From Letharia columbiana (taxonomy: Eukaryota; Ascomycota; Lecanoromycetes; Lecanorales; Parmeliaceae): 64,000 nucleotides of DNA. The position numbers and the translations under genes are program-made. The notes below the pieces were generated by a model, which did no database searches, was not told where the DNA came from, and saw nothing but the letters and a program-made list of their open reading frames with translations. The stretch spans positions 109,501 through 173,500 of the forward strand of contig NW_023501068.1 in assembly GCF_014066305.1 (NCBI RefSeq). Direction: 5' to 3'. Numbering within the stretch: the first letter of the stretch is position 1; every line of letters starts with the position of its first letter. This document shows positions 1-12,593 of the stretch, piece after piece.

Positions 1-850
1 AGCAGCGGTTAGTGTGAAGAGTGGCGCGAAAGAGAAAACCGTGGATGGAAGGGAGGCCACAGGTGAGGTGCCCGATGATGATGACGAGGATGACGATGAA
101 GGAGGAGATGATATCATCGATGGTGTGGAGGAAGAGGATAGAGAGGCCGAAAAAAAGAAGCTTGCGTGAGTGCAGCTGGCTTTCTGCAGCATGCCAACAG
201 GACACAATGCTTTCCGAAGAAAACTGACGATTGGGATGCAGGGTCCTTATCGGCGCATTCAACTACGATCAAGAAAAACGCTATGAGTGTTTACGCCGAA
301 TCAGACTGAAGAAGGAGACGGTCCGAAAGGTATGTTGCTCCTGCAACCTGCGGTAATGATTTCATCCTGCATTTTCTCACGTCCAGCATAGATTACCAAC
401 CAAACCGTCTCCCAATCCGTCCCTCCAAACGTCATAACAACGATCAATGGCTACACAAAGACCTTCATTGGTACCCTCATTGAACGTGCTCGTGAAATTC
501 AAGAGCAGTACGCGAGTCTGGAGACACCGCCTCTAACGCCACCGAAAGTGCCCATCGACCCTACCGACTTCAGCAGCGAACATCCAAACAACGAGATTTT
601 CCAGGCCGCGAGTCCAATGGATGCTCTTGGCCAGCTTTCATATGCGGCTGCAGTAAATGAGCACCAAGAGACCCAGAAGCCGAAGCAGCGTGACCATGGT
701 CCGTTGCTACCAGACCATTTCCGTGAAGCTCTGAGGAGACATAAGCGGGATGGAGAGGGCGGAGGTACGGGGCTGCAAGGCGTAAGTACAGGACTTGGAC
801 TGCCTGGGAGTGGTTCGGCAAGGCTGGCCGGCAGAAGGCTTTTCAGGTGA
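1..850 (+). CDS. TAF11: TAF11, TFIID subunit (5' partial)
   Basis: TFIID subunit 11, a histone-fold protein that pairs with TAF13 in the Pol II pre-initiation complex. The reading frame is open from base 2, so the N-terminus lies outside the window. Exons are 1-165, 242-329 and 392-850; introns 166-241 and 330-391 have GT and AG ends. An acidic D/E run comes first, then the TAFII28 histone fold (AFNYDQEKRYECLRR, later ITNQTVSQSVPPNV and FIGTLIERAREIQEQ), then a basic tail ending GRRLFR, which is typical of fungal TAF11. A GT at 782 could look like a donor, but the uninterrupted reading gives the better C-terminus. It converges on SRP54 with 225 bp between the stop codons. Confidence 0.88.
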
Positions 851-1075
851 GAAAAGCAGTTGACATTTGGCACTGCCCCGCACTCCAGTGCAACAAGTGC
901 CCCTAGATTTAGCATGCAGAAACACGAGCATCTCGCTCGCGGACGAGGTCAATGTTGATCCTCCAATATCCACGCTGCACCAGGAGATTAATTCCTCTGT
1001 TAGAGAAATCGATCCTTTCCCACGGCAATTGACGCCAGTGCTATGCGGAGTAAAATACCGAGTCAAACGAGCTGT

Positions 1076-2709
<1,634 letters not shown>

Positions 2710-2938
2710 CCTGCAGCAATACCGACAAATACATCAGTAGACGCTTATACTCGGATACTTTCTAGGTCATTATGATAGAAATCTATCTTGGGTGACAAGT
2801 GTGACGTTTGGGTGGGAGAAAGGAGGGGGGGTTTAGCCGAAAAAAATCGCGTAAAACTGCCCCGCCCGGCCGTCAAAATCTCTAAATATATATTGTGTTT
2901 ACGACTTCAACGTCCTTCAATATTCACTTCAGCATACA

Positions 2939-4793
2939 ATGGCGTTTATAAACGCGAAGAAGCGCAAGCTTGCCGAAGATACTCACAGTGCTAAGATTTT
3001 CAATAAATCGCACAAACGACACCATTCCCATCACGCACCGTTATTATCTACCGACTATCAAGCCACTATGCAGCTCAGAAACCACGAGACCGGCAAGGTG
3101 GCTAATACCGCCAACCTCACCAACAACAATAATCGCAAGCAGAATATGGGCAGTGACATTCCAGAAGTCTCTGCTAACGAAATTTCTGGCAAGAATCTCA
3201 GAAACCGCAAGGTCACTGTGAATTCCGAACCTACCAAACCCAAATCTAACACACATCGCGAGCAACCAGTCATTGCCGAGACTCTTGATTTTCCTGCTGA
3301 TGAAGCTACATCATTGAGCCTTGAGAAGGCCAAGGCCAAGCTTCGCAACGCTTTAGAAGCTCACCGCGACAAGTCCAAAATCCACGGCAATACTACGGAT
3401 TCATCCGCTGATGAAGCTCCTGCCCTCGCTCTGAAAACCTTCAAAGTCAAGCCCATCAACACTTCCAAAGCAGATTCCGTCAAGGAGGCCGCCAAGCATC
3501 GACAACTTACCAGTAAAATCTCAGATTCCTCCGCCGACGAAGCTCTCGCCCCGAACATCAAGATGGCCAAGGCCAAGCCTACCAACACATCCAAGGCCCC
3601 CCCTACTAAGACTGTCAGCAAGCAACAAAAAGCCTCCGGGAAGGCCTCAAGTCATTCCGCAGACCAAGCTCCCGCTGTGGAACCTACGAAGGCAGGATCA
3701 AGCAAAATGATCGCACAGAAGGAGAAGGTCTCCAGTTCTGAACTTTCTTCGCTCGACGACGTTGATATCTCTATCGCAGACCCTACCGACGCAGGCGCAG
3801 ATGCTGCCTCACCCTCAACCTCGGAGCAAGTCTCAGGTGGAGAAGACGGATCAGAAGAAGGGGACGAAGAGAACAAGGAGTACTCAGAAGAAGAACATGA
3901 TGAAGACGAAGCCGGTTCCACGAGCCCCGCGATAGACGAGTTTGCCTCGGACGTAGAAAATTACCCACGCTCAGACGACGACCGAATTATCTCCCTCCGA
4001 ATTATCTCCCTCCGAATCCGAAGGCGAAGTATTTCGAGCAGCCCGATTCGAAGCCGAGGCCGAATCGATCACCAGCTCTGAGAAATCAATGGCTTCCGAC
4101 GCCGGATTCGGCTCGGACGGCGAGTCCCATCCAGACAACAAAAAGAAGGAAACCTTCAAAGCCGACGACGCCAGCGCCTTCGCATCTTCCATGTCCGCAA
4201 TCCTAGGTAACAAACTCACCACAACACAACGTGCAAACCCTATCCTCGCGCGTAGTGCGGATGCCAAAGAAGCGGACGAGGCGCTCCTTGATCTGAAGTT
4301 GGGGAGGAAAGCTAAGACCGAGATTAGGAGGAAGCATCAAGAGAAGTTGTTAAAGGAGATCCATGGTGAAGGGGCAGGGGACATGGTTGGATCCATTGCT
4401 GATATCGAAGATCCCGAGGATTATGGGACCGTCTTTGCGTATCAGCAGCGCGAGAAGGGGTTGAGGAAGACGGCGGAGAAGGGAGTGGTCAAGATGTTCA
4501 ATGCGTTCACCCACGTGCGTGGAAAGACTGTGGAGGCGAAGGGGATGGTTGGGAGTAGGGCTCAAAAGGAGGGAAAAGCTACCGAGATGACTAAGGAGGG
4601 TTGGTTGGACTATGTTGGTCAGGGTGGGGAAGGCACGACTGAGGAGGAGGGCTTGGGCAAGGTTGCAGGGGAGAATAGCCTTTCCGAGCTTGGGGAGGAG
4701 GACAAGATCGAGAAGCAGAGTGAGCTTGGAAAGAAGGGCGAGTCTGGGCCGAAAGGGAAGCTTGGCAAGAAGCGAGCTTGGGAAGAAGAGTGA
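2939..4793 (+). CDS. RRP15: RRP15-like 60S ribosome biogenesis factor, one frame disruption
   Basis: Rrp15 acts in the nucleolus in pre-rRNA processing for the 60S subunit. The conserved domain is in the second part (ASAFASSMSAILGNKL, PILARSADAKEAD, VVKMFNAFTHVRGK). The first part, from ATG 2939, is disordered and basic/acidic, carrying four imperfect repeats of about 40 residues each opening near SADEA. The first frame runs off at 4081 while the domain lies in the next frame. Skipping one C in the CC at 3982-3983 joins them as ...SDDD-ELSPSELSPSESEGE... and gives 617 aa. No plausible intron fits. Translation from the internal ATG 4089 would still give the whole domain (234 aa). Whether the disruption is an assembly error or real is open. 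Confidence 0.8.
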
Positions 4794-4990
4794 GGATGAT
4801 GAGGCTCGAGATGGCATATCATTGTCACGACGAAAGAATCATGGCTGCATGTCCGAATTTCTTTGAGAGAAGACTGTATTTGAGATGAGGATCGCTACAC
4901 ATATGGCTTGATACACTCCATACCACCAGGCAACGCCATAGCTCCTTGCAGTCAAGGACCATGAATGGACATTAGAAGAGCAGACAAGCA

Positions 4991-6562
4991 TCAGAATTCT
5001 CCACCCTTCCCGCCAACGCCTCCCCATGTCGCTGCTCCCCAAACACCCACTAATCCCCACATTCCGACCCTCCATCCTCTCCAAAGCCCCTCGAACCCTT
5101 GCCCTTTCCTCCTCTTCCTCTCTTGACCAACCTTTCCTACCTTCATGGCCGGTGCACCTGCTGTACCCTTCACCGACTCCGCCGGAGGGCCTCTTTCGCC
5201 TTCTTCGTAGACGATCGAGTGCACGGTTCCTAACAAGCCACGATAGGGCCCGACTTCAACGATCGTTTGCATTTCCTTCCCTCTGCTGGTGGATCGGGCA
5301 ACATCCATTTGGCCTCTCCTAAGCACAGTCTCGATCGGAAGCTTCACGACAAGCTCAAACGCTTGCCCGACGAAAGTTGCAATAGAATACATATTGGGAG
5401 TTAGAACCGGATCTATGCCAAGCTTAGAGCGCAGAAACAAAGGTGTCGAAGCTGAGATTAGTGTGGGTATCGTAGAATTTAGTATCGCCGCTGGAGCGAT
5501 TGAGAAAGGCAACGTCCATTTGGGTAGTGTCTTCAAGGTCGCAATTATCGATCTGGGTGGATGCGTCGAAGGTGTCAGTATGAGCTTTGTGCGAGCTATG
5601 TCCAGGGGGGGCGAGTATCATGCCCGCTAAGCCGGCCGCAGAGACGGCTACAGCTAGCGAGGCGAATGGTGAAGGTGAAGATAATATATCGAGCCCGCCA
5701 GCGTAAGAGAGTGTTGGAGTTGCTGTGAAAGAGAGTCCAGGGTCAGGTAGCGCCATAAACGCAGAGAAGAATGATCGGACAAAGGAGGTGATTGTGGATA
5801 GAAGGATCGAGTGGATGTAAGGTGCTATTGGTGCCTTTCCATATTCCCCAAGGCCCTTCTGCTGCCCAGTGGGAAGACAGTACGGCTAATACGGAGGAGG
5901 ATGATTTGAGATCGAGGGTGTGGGGAGATTGGTGCGGTTTTGACGGAGGTGGTTGAGGCGTGTGGACTCGTGGAACACCGTCTGGTTCTGGAGAGCCATG
6001 CCGTCGCCGTGTCCGTGAGCGTCGAGTTGGTGTATGTGCGAGAGGTGCTGAGGAAGTGAAGTAGGAGGGAGAGTCAAGGTCCGAGTCCTCATCAGAAAAC
6101 ATCTAGGCACCTTGATCAGCTAGAAACAGTACCTTTGGGGCATTATCCCAATACCTCGTACGAGTCTCGCCGATAGCTGCCAGATCTTCTGTGCAAATCA
6201 TCCACAAATGCCTCCTTTGCTATTGACTTCTGGACTTGACTGCCAGCCTGGACCTGCAACACTGTCTTCGCTACCTCGAATGGCTGCGCCAGGAATACGC
6301 TGGTATACTTCCATATTGCCTGTTCCACCAGTCCCTTCATCACCGCAGTAGACGAGGGCGAAGACTCGGGTATGTAGTCTGTATAGTCCATATCCGCCAG
6401 GATATTTCGCGCTGAGGAGCCAAAGCTGTTTGTTGACGTAGAGGAGACATGCTTGCTGCCGGCATTTGTGGCAAAGGTTCCATTCTGAGGTCCGCTTGGA
6501 CCAACGGAAGGAGGTATATAGTATGGTCTCAAAGGGTTTGGACCCTCTCGTGGAGTAGACAT
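4991..6562 (-). CDS. UGO1: UGO1-like mitochondrial fusion factor, two frame disruptions
   Basis: Ugo1 is a modified carrier-family protein of the mitochondrial outer membrane that links Fzo1 and Mgm1 during fusion. Exon 1 is 6562-6155 and opens MSTPREGPNPLRPYYIPPS, which is typical of fungal Ugo1. A 52-bp intron (6154-6103) follows, then exon 2 is 6102-4991. Carrier-like signatures are APLDIARTK and LPIETVLRR (PxDxxR/PxExxxR type). Two frame changes fall inside conserved sequence: one extra base at 5819-5820, after WGIWKGTNST, and one extra C in the C7 run (+ strand G 5605-5611) inside LAP-LDIAR. Dropping both gives an uninterrupted 505-aa protein. As written, the gene would be truncated inside the carrier domain. 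It shares a 194-bp divergent promoter region with YAH1. Confidence 0.82.
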
Positions 6563-6756
6563 TGGTATTCGCTGCACTCTAGGTGTGAAGAAAAAGACAA
6601 TAATGGATTCTTTGCCTTGATACTGAATTGGCGGAGAGCAAGTTTCGGCGAGCCGGCGCTTACACTTTCCGTCCTCGTCATATCAATCTTTTTTGACCCA
6701 AATGGCAAACGATATCCTTTCGAGCTTCAAACGTATGCAATTCAGAGGCGTCGAGC

Positions 6757-7500
6757 ATGTATATAGCTCGTCAGGCACCTCGTGCTGTGGGGATATGCTG
6801 TCGATCAAGTTACGCTACATCAGTTGCTCTACTTCCTTCTCGACATACAGCATCATCACGAAATTACAGCAATGATGCTTCGGTCTGGCATTTGAAAGAA
6901 AGACTTACAAGGACGACAGGAGATTTTGGCAGGCAGACACTATATTCAAGAGCTAGACGAAGATTTTCCACATCCCCTGTGGCTATGCATGGCCACCTTA
7001 CGCCCCCAAAGCCTGGCGAAGAGTGAGAACCTCGGGCAACATGAAGAGGACTGCGAAGAGGTTCGACTGACGCATTGGCTTCTGCAGGCTAAACGTCACA
7101 TTCGTCGATAAGGAAGGGGAAGAGCATAATTTTCAAGTGGCTCACGGGGACAATTTGCTGGATATCGCGCAGTCAGAGGAGCTGGAGATGGAAGGTGAAA
7201 CACCCATGGGACGTCAGTGCTGGTAGCTTGCATTGACTGAATTAATCAGGGGCCTGCGGCGGATCATGTGCCTGCTCAACCTGTCATGTCATTGTCGAAT
7301 CCGACGAAATGTATGAGAAGATGGACGAACCAGACGACGATGAGAACGATATGCTGGACCTGGCATTTGGATTGACGGAAACATCAAGGTTAGGATGTCA
7401 GGTCAAGATGAACAAGGCTTTAAATGGTCTGCGGGTGAAGTTGCCGAGCATGACGCGGAATCTACAAGCCAGCGATTTTAGCGGAGCGAAGAAATCATGA
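6757..7500 (+). CDS. YAH1: YAH1, mitochondrial adrenodoxin-type [2Fe-2S] ferredoxin
   Basis: Yah1 passes electrons from Arh1 to the mitochondrial Fe-S cluster assembly machinery and to haem A and coenzyme Q synthesis. Exons are 6757-7022, 7088-7194 and 7250-7500, giving 207 aa. The first about 75 residues are basic and Arg/Ser-rich, a typical matrix-targeting presequence. The ferredoxin domain starts at LNVTFVDKEGEEHNF. Cluster ligands are the CGGSCACSTC motif plus the Cys of RLGCQV. The acidic loop DEPDDDENDMLDLA is the usual partner-binding region. All exon junctions preserve frame without correction. Confidence 0.95.
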
Positions 7501-9107
7501 CATAAAGGATTCAGTTGATCAATATGTGTGCAACATCGCCGGAGCATAGGAGTCATAGTGAGCGAGAATTTTCTGTCAACGTTCAACTACGGTACCAACC
7601 GGCAAGTCCACATTGCACTACACGAGTGCACAGAAAAGCTTGACCGGCATCCCCAAAAAAACCCCAGGTCGAATATCTGCGTCCCAGAACCGCTGATGGA
7701 AGACCTTCTAATCTCAGACATAAACAAAAGACTGAATATCTCGGAGTGATAAAACTCTACGAGGGTTGACCACCAGCCACCACTCAGCACGATACATCAA
7801 CAGAGATCACGGGTCCGCTGGTAGTTGTTATGCAAACTACCTTGCGCTGTGCGCTTAGGGCATTCCTTCCTTCTGCCTCTTTCTAATGATTCCGTCTGTT
7901 TGGAAAGACTGTGAAAGACTATGCGCTGCGTCCCACAGATAGAGAGGAAGGTCGCCTTGTACTTCACGTCCATGTTTGCTCATTACCACGGTTTCCAATC
8001 CGATGTGTTCGCTGAGTGATGCTGACGAGCATCATTGTGGCCGCACCGATTTGAGTCTGACTCTTCATGGAAAGGGATGAGAGAATATTAAACTGTGGCA
8101 TCCTGCACCAGATACCTTGGGACCGTGTGTGCTACGGTCTTGGAACTCGCACCGCAGAGCAGATCTCTGTTACGGGTAAATCGACTCTGCACATCCGAGA
8201 TACCTTTGATGTGCCAACACACCCGGCAAATCGCGTTTATTGTATGAAGATCGTGGTTCACTGCCCTTGAAAATGCCCCTTTTAAGACTCAATCGCTTTT
8301 GCAATGTTTTCGCAACAGCAAAGAAAGAGGCTACTTATAGATTTCAGGCGATGATACCAGTTACCTAAGACAGCTTCCGTCAACCACAAGTGAAGTCTTT
8401 GCCTTGCATGACAGGCAAGGCGGTTGGGGCGGCTGCTGGACCGGTAGATAATCGCTCGGTAGCTTATTGTTTCCGTCCTTCTCTCCGAAAATTGGCGTTT
8501 TCAATCCATGATTTCCCTGTATTTTTCCTGCTGCCTGAGGAGCACGGCTGTATAAAGCTGAGTCATGAGAGTATCCACCTGTTGCAGACCGAGGCTCTTT
8601 TCTTCCTTACCTACAGAGATGTATATCGATAGCCGTCTGAATTTGGACCCGACATCGGAGGATGCTAGCCAGATTTGTGAAACTCCTGGCAAAATATAAG
8701 CTTCTGCGTGCTCGACGAGAGGCTGGAGGGAGTAGATGGTACGCCTGATGTCCCCCTGTGATTAGCGAGCTTTTGCCTATCATGAACACCCTCGATGTGT
8801 CAACAACGACCATCTACCCACGATAAAGGAGATTGTGAGGCCATGACAATACCTCCCCGCCTTAAGAAGCGCCCCCGTGCGCCCCGAAGCAGAAGCTATT
8901 ATAAAGGACTGATGCTTTGAGGCCCTTTGCCAGAGCAAGCCAACCAGTCATCCACACCGTACGATATCAGCAGAATCTTGCGAGTCACTCGAATCCCAAT
9001 CGTCATCGTCTGCAACAGCTGAGCAGGACCGATCCAGCAGAGCCTTTACACTCCTGAATAAGCCTGCGAGAACTGCCATATCGTTCAGAGTCTCAGAGCT
9101 TGCAGCT
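7501..9107. other. intergenic, no supported gene
   Basis: About 1.6 kb between YAH1 and the sulfotransferase gene. Only short open frames with no recognisable domain or splice structure occur. A TATAAA at 8900-8905 is the one promoter-like element noted. Confidence 0.6.
8900..8905 (+). promoter_or_regulatory. TATA-like element upstream of sulfotransferase gene
   Basis: TATAAA lies about 200 bp before the ATG at 9108, a plausible core promoter distance for a gene with a 5' UTR. It is a sequence match only. Confidence 0.3.
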
Positions 9108-10161
9108 ATGGCGAACAATCCCTCTCTGAGTGAGAAAAGGGCTATGGCCAAGGAGGAGCGTTTTCCCGAGCTATTCGTCAATACCAACATCGACCGGCGC
9201 ATATGCCGGAGAGTGGTCCCGCTTAAGGTTATTGTTGTTGGCATGCCACGGACTGGAACTCAATGTATGTATAACGCCCAGATTGACAATCATAAGTCCG
9301 AGACGACCAGCTAATGCCGAATACAGCAATACGCGTGGCCCTCAAGCAGCTCGGTTTCAATGATACATACCATATGGACTGCCTCTTCGAAAACCCTCCA
9401 GACATCGACCTTTGGTGTCAAGCCTTCCTCGCCAAGTTCAAAAGCCAGGGCGAACCTTTCGGGAAAGAGCAATGGGATCAACTTCTCGGCCACTGCCAAG
9501 CGGTCTGCGATCTCCCAACCAGCGCATTCATTCCGGAACTCATAGCTGCGTACCCCGACGCGAAGCTCATCCTCACGCCGCGGGAAGAAAATAGCTGGTA
9601 TGCATCCTGCCAGCGCACCATTCAAACCACGGCAACCGCTCGATCGATACACGTATGTCTGACCCATATCCCCATCTAGAATTTTAATCAGCTTTCCTTT
9701 TCCCCAATTCCAACTGATTCCGCAAGACCTCCGACACTAACTGGTCCCCCTGCTAGATCCTCTCCGCCCTAGATACCCACTTCCTCTCACGCTTCACACC
9801 GCTCCTCGGTCTTATGTTCGGATCCATGTTCCCCTGCCCGCCCGACCTTTGGCAGACGCCCGAGGGCAAACGCATCTGGATCGAGCACTACCGCCGTGGG
9901 CACGACGAAGCCCGATTTCTCGTGCCTCCAGATCGCCGCTTAGAATATAGCGTGGAACAAGGATGGGGCCCGCTGTGCGAGTTTCTCGGGGTCGAGGTGC
10001 CGGTTGGGAAGACGTTCCCAATGGTCAATGACTCGGGGAGTTTCGCAGTCAAGATAGGCGTCGTGAAGCGGCTGGCCGCGAGGAGAGTAGTGAGGAGATG
10101 GAGCCCGGTGCTCGGGGTGCTTGCGGCCGCTGGGTTGGGGCTGTGGTGGGCGAGGCGGTGA
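9108..10161 (+). CDS. P-loop sulfotransferase-family protein with C-terminal membrane anchor
   Basis: It belongs to the fungal Sulfotransfer_4-like family, P-loop proteins presumed to use PAPS; no substrate is known for this clade. Exons are 9108-9264, 9327-9652 and 9757-10161, giving 295 aa. The nucleotide-binding strand-loop is VIVVGMPRTGTQS, split by the first intron and restored exactly by splicing. FIPELIAAYPDAKLILTPRE and SWYASC match the expected core. The C-terminus is basic, then hydrophobic (VLGVLAAAGLGLWWARR), suggesting a tail anchor. The next gene downstream converges from the other strand. Confidence 0.86.
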
Positions 10162-10756
10162 TGGGTCGATACGGTCTTTACAGATGCGGGCCTGGCGTCT
10201 ACAGAGAGGGAGGCTTATGATAACCATTCTTGCGGTTGGCTTGTATGGACGATTTTGGGGTTCATGATCTTCACATTCTTGTTTCAATACTTACATCGAA
10301 TTTATAGATCTCAGATCTACCCTTTTTTGGAAGCTGGTACTCTACAGCATTTTGCCCGAAACCCCAAACAACTCTACTGGACGCTCAAATATGGGTGTTA
10401 TAATCGCCAAGTCTTGGGGCTTTCAATGGTGGAAATGTCGACAAGTACTACGCGGCCGAAGGATCGAGATGTTCAAGATTTGGAATTGAAGCCGATATGA
10501 AGCTCCGAGGTAGTTAGTGTGAGGAGTCGTTGAAAGACGCAGAGCCATCTTGTACTTGAGTAGCGTCCTGAGTAAGATCCAAGCGCCTCTTTGAATCGAT
10601 GGCGGATTTCCTAAACTCATAACCTTGCGGCTAAAGGAAGGTTGTAAACAAAGGGCTGCTTGTCAAAAACCCAAAATTTCGATGCGCGGCCTAAAGGAGG
10701 AATATCAGGGCTCAAGGCCAAAAGTTGGCCGCCCCTTTTTGCGACAAAGCCTTTCC
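10162..10756. other. convergent intergenic region, nothing recognised
   Basis: It lies between the 3' ends of the sulfotransferase gene and the Ca3427-like gene. An 81-codon open frame at 10255-10500 has no domain and no splice context. Confidence 0.6.
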
Positions 10757-11830
10757 TCACTCCTTCCTCCGGATCCCAACCATACCCTCCACCCTCACGT
10801 CCTGCCCCAGCACCCCTGCTTTCTTCAGCACGCGTGCAGTCTCCTGCACCACACTCCCCCTCACACCCCTGACATCTTCCGCAAACTTCACCGTCTTCAA
10901 CCACTCCCTCGCATCCTCGGCCGAATAGTCCAGCTCAGTGCTGATGTACTGCACCGCCTCCTCCCGATGGTCCTCAAAATACTTTATCCCCAGATTCAGT
11001 TTCTCGAGCATCTCTTCCATCCTCTCGTCTCCGATAACCCCGGGCCTAGCGACTATGTGCCAGCTCGGCCAGGGTGTGTATATTTCCCCGATGCGTTTGA
11101 TTTCGCCGTTGTCATAGTATCGTTTCGAGGTGAAGTGTTCCCACATGAAGAAGTCGGCGGTGCGGTCATTGACGGATTCTCGGAGTTTGGCGAAGGTTTG
11201 CAGGGGAATGATGTCGAAGGGCGCGGATGCCGACGAGGATGAGGTAGAGGCTGGGGAAAGCCAATCGTGCGTATCGGCGAGGACGAAGCCCATCACGTAG
11301 GAACCACTACACGAGTTGTTAGGGCCGAGTTTGTTGGAGTTGGGTGGAAGGGAAGCGTACCTACCAATCCGGCTGACGCCCATCTTTGCCCCTTTCAGTC
11401 GCTCCACTCCCGTCACATCCTCTCTGTTGGCTCCCGTACTTATCGCCCAGCATAACGGCGTTTCCACATACGTTCCCACCATCCTGTAACCTGCAGATTT
11501 GCTCTCGGCTTCGGCCTTACCAAGCCCAGCTACCCAACCCTCTGTGAGACCAATGCCGATGTCTATCTCATTGGATTGGAGAGATGTGATCATGTGGCCT
11601 GTACCGGAGGGAAATGGGATGAGTGTACATGATAGCGAGAAGTGCGTAGAGGCGAAGTGGATGGGGGTGGAAAAATGTTCTAGGGCACGTTAGCAGGGGT
11701 GGTAAAGAGGGCGTGGGGTAGGCGGGGGGAGGGGCACAGGGGTCGTTGGGAGCTGAAGTGGTGGGAGAGGAGAGAAGAACAATGACTGACCTGGTACATA
11801 GCCTATACGGAGAGGCGGAGAGGAAGGCAT
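10757..11830 (-). CDS. Ca3427-like protein with type 2 periplasmic-binding-protein fold
   Basis: The sequence resembles the fungal family typified by Candida Ca3427, which has the fold of bacterial substrate-binding proteins; its ligand and function are not established. Exons are 11830-11791, 11679-11361 and 11306-10757, giving 302 aa. It starts MPSSPPLRIGYVPEHF, followed by the ligand-domain pattern SNEIDIGIGLTEGWVAG, SRIGSGSYVMGFVLAD and TADFFMWEHFTSKRYYD. There is no signal peptide, so it is probably intracellular. The second intron is 54 bp and stop-free, so its retention would only add 18 residues. Splice choice was set by the conserved RIGSGSYVMG. Confidence 0.85.
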
Positions 11831-12593
11831 GGCAGAGAAGGATGGGCAACTCTTGAGACTCAATATCCCAAGTTCATGTAAATGCCATTGTGAGCGGAGT
11901 GCTTGCTACATCATGTGGAAAGTCCCTCGGAAACTTCCGAAATTCAGCCCTATTGGATGTCACCCAACGATTGAACCCCGCCCCGGCGCCCCAGCGGAGC
12001 ACAGCACTGGCACTAGCAGTGCCTCTCGCAGACTGATCACTGAATGATATTCCGTTGTGCCCGTCGACGGATATTGAGGGAGCATTTTCTGCAGCAGTCA
12101 TATGCAGCTTACGAGCTGAAAAGTTCCGACGTCTGAGGTTCTGCAACAGTCTTCATCTCGGTCAATCATGCGTGAATACAAGCACCAGCTGTTGCCTTTT
12201 CGACTGCTCCATGCATGTTTCATCTTATTGTTTCTCAATTTCCTTCATGTCTTTGGTCCAGGCTGTTCTGATGATGGACTCAGCCTTTCGTAAAGGGCTT
12301 TGACCCCCCCCCCAAAGCATCAGTCACAGCCTTTTCCCTGCATCGGACAACAGCTTCTTGAAGGAGCCTTTTCTATGCCACTCCCCTTGGCTCCTTAGAT
12401 CTTTATGCCTCATGCATGGGATTGAGCTGCGAAGCGAAGTCGCAGCTGGCAGTGCATCCATGTGCTCTGACTGCGAGGTGTTTCTGACCATATAGCATTG
12501 ATTCCTGCTCAGGGTTGTCTCTGCTTCATAAACCATGTTTCTCGAGGGAAGCTTCTCTGTCAAAGTGTCCCCTGAGTTCCTTTGAACGTCAAA
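11831..12593. other. intergenic, promoter side of two divergent genes
   Basis: About 760 bp between the divergent starts at 11830 and 12594. No coding or RNA feature was seen. Confidence 0.55.

Noticed and set aside
3953..3975. Short intron to explain the RRP15 frame change
   Set aside because: The available GT-AG pair is only about 23 bp apart, below the size any intron in this window shows.
3975..3990. Programmed +1 frameshift in RRP15
   Set aside because: No known slippery motif or stimulatory structure seen; seven similar disruptions elsewhere favour sequence error or mutation.
7058..7070. GGTTCGACTGA, a B-box-like string
   Set aside because: Inside the first YAH1 intron, lacks the CC of a B box, and no tRNA arms surround it.
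10255..10500. 81-codon frame after the sulfotransferase gene
   Set aside because: No domain, and it lies between two convergent genes in likely 3' UTR sequence.
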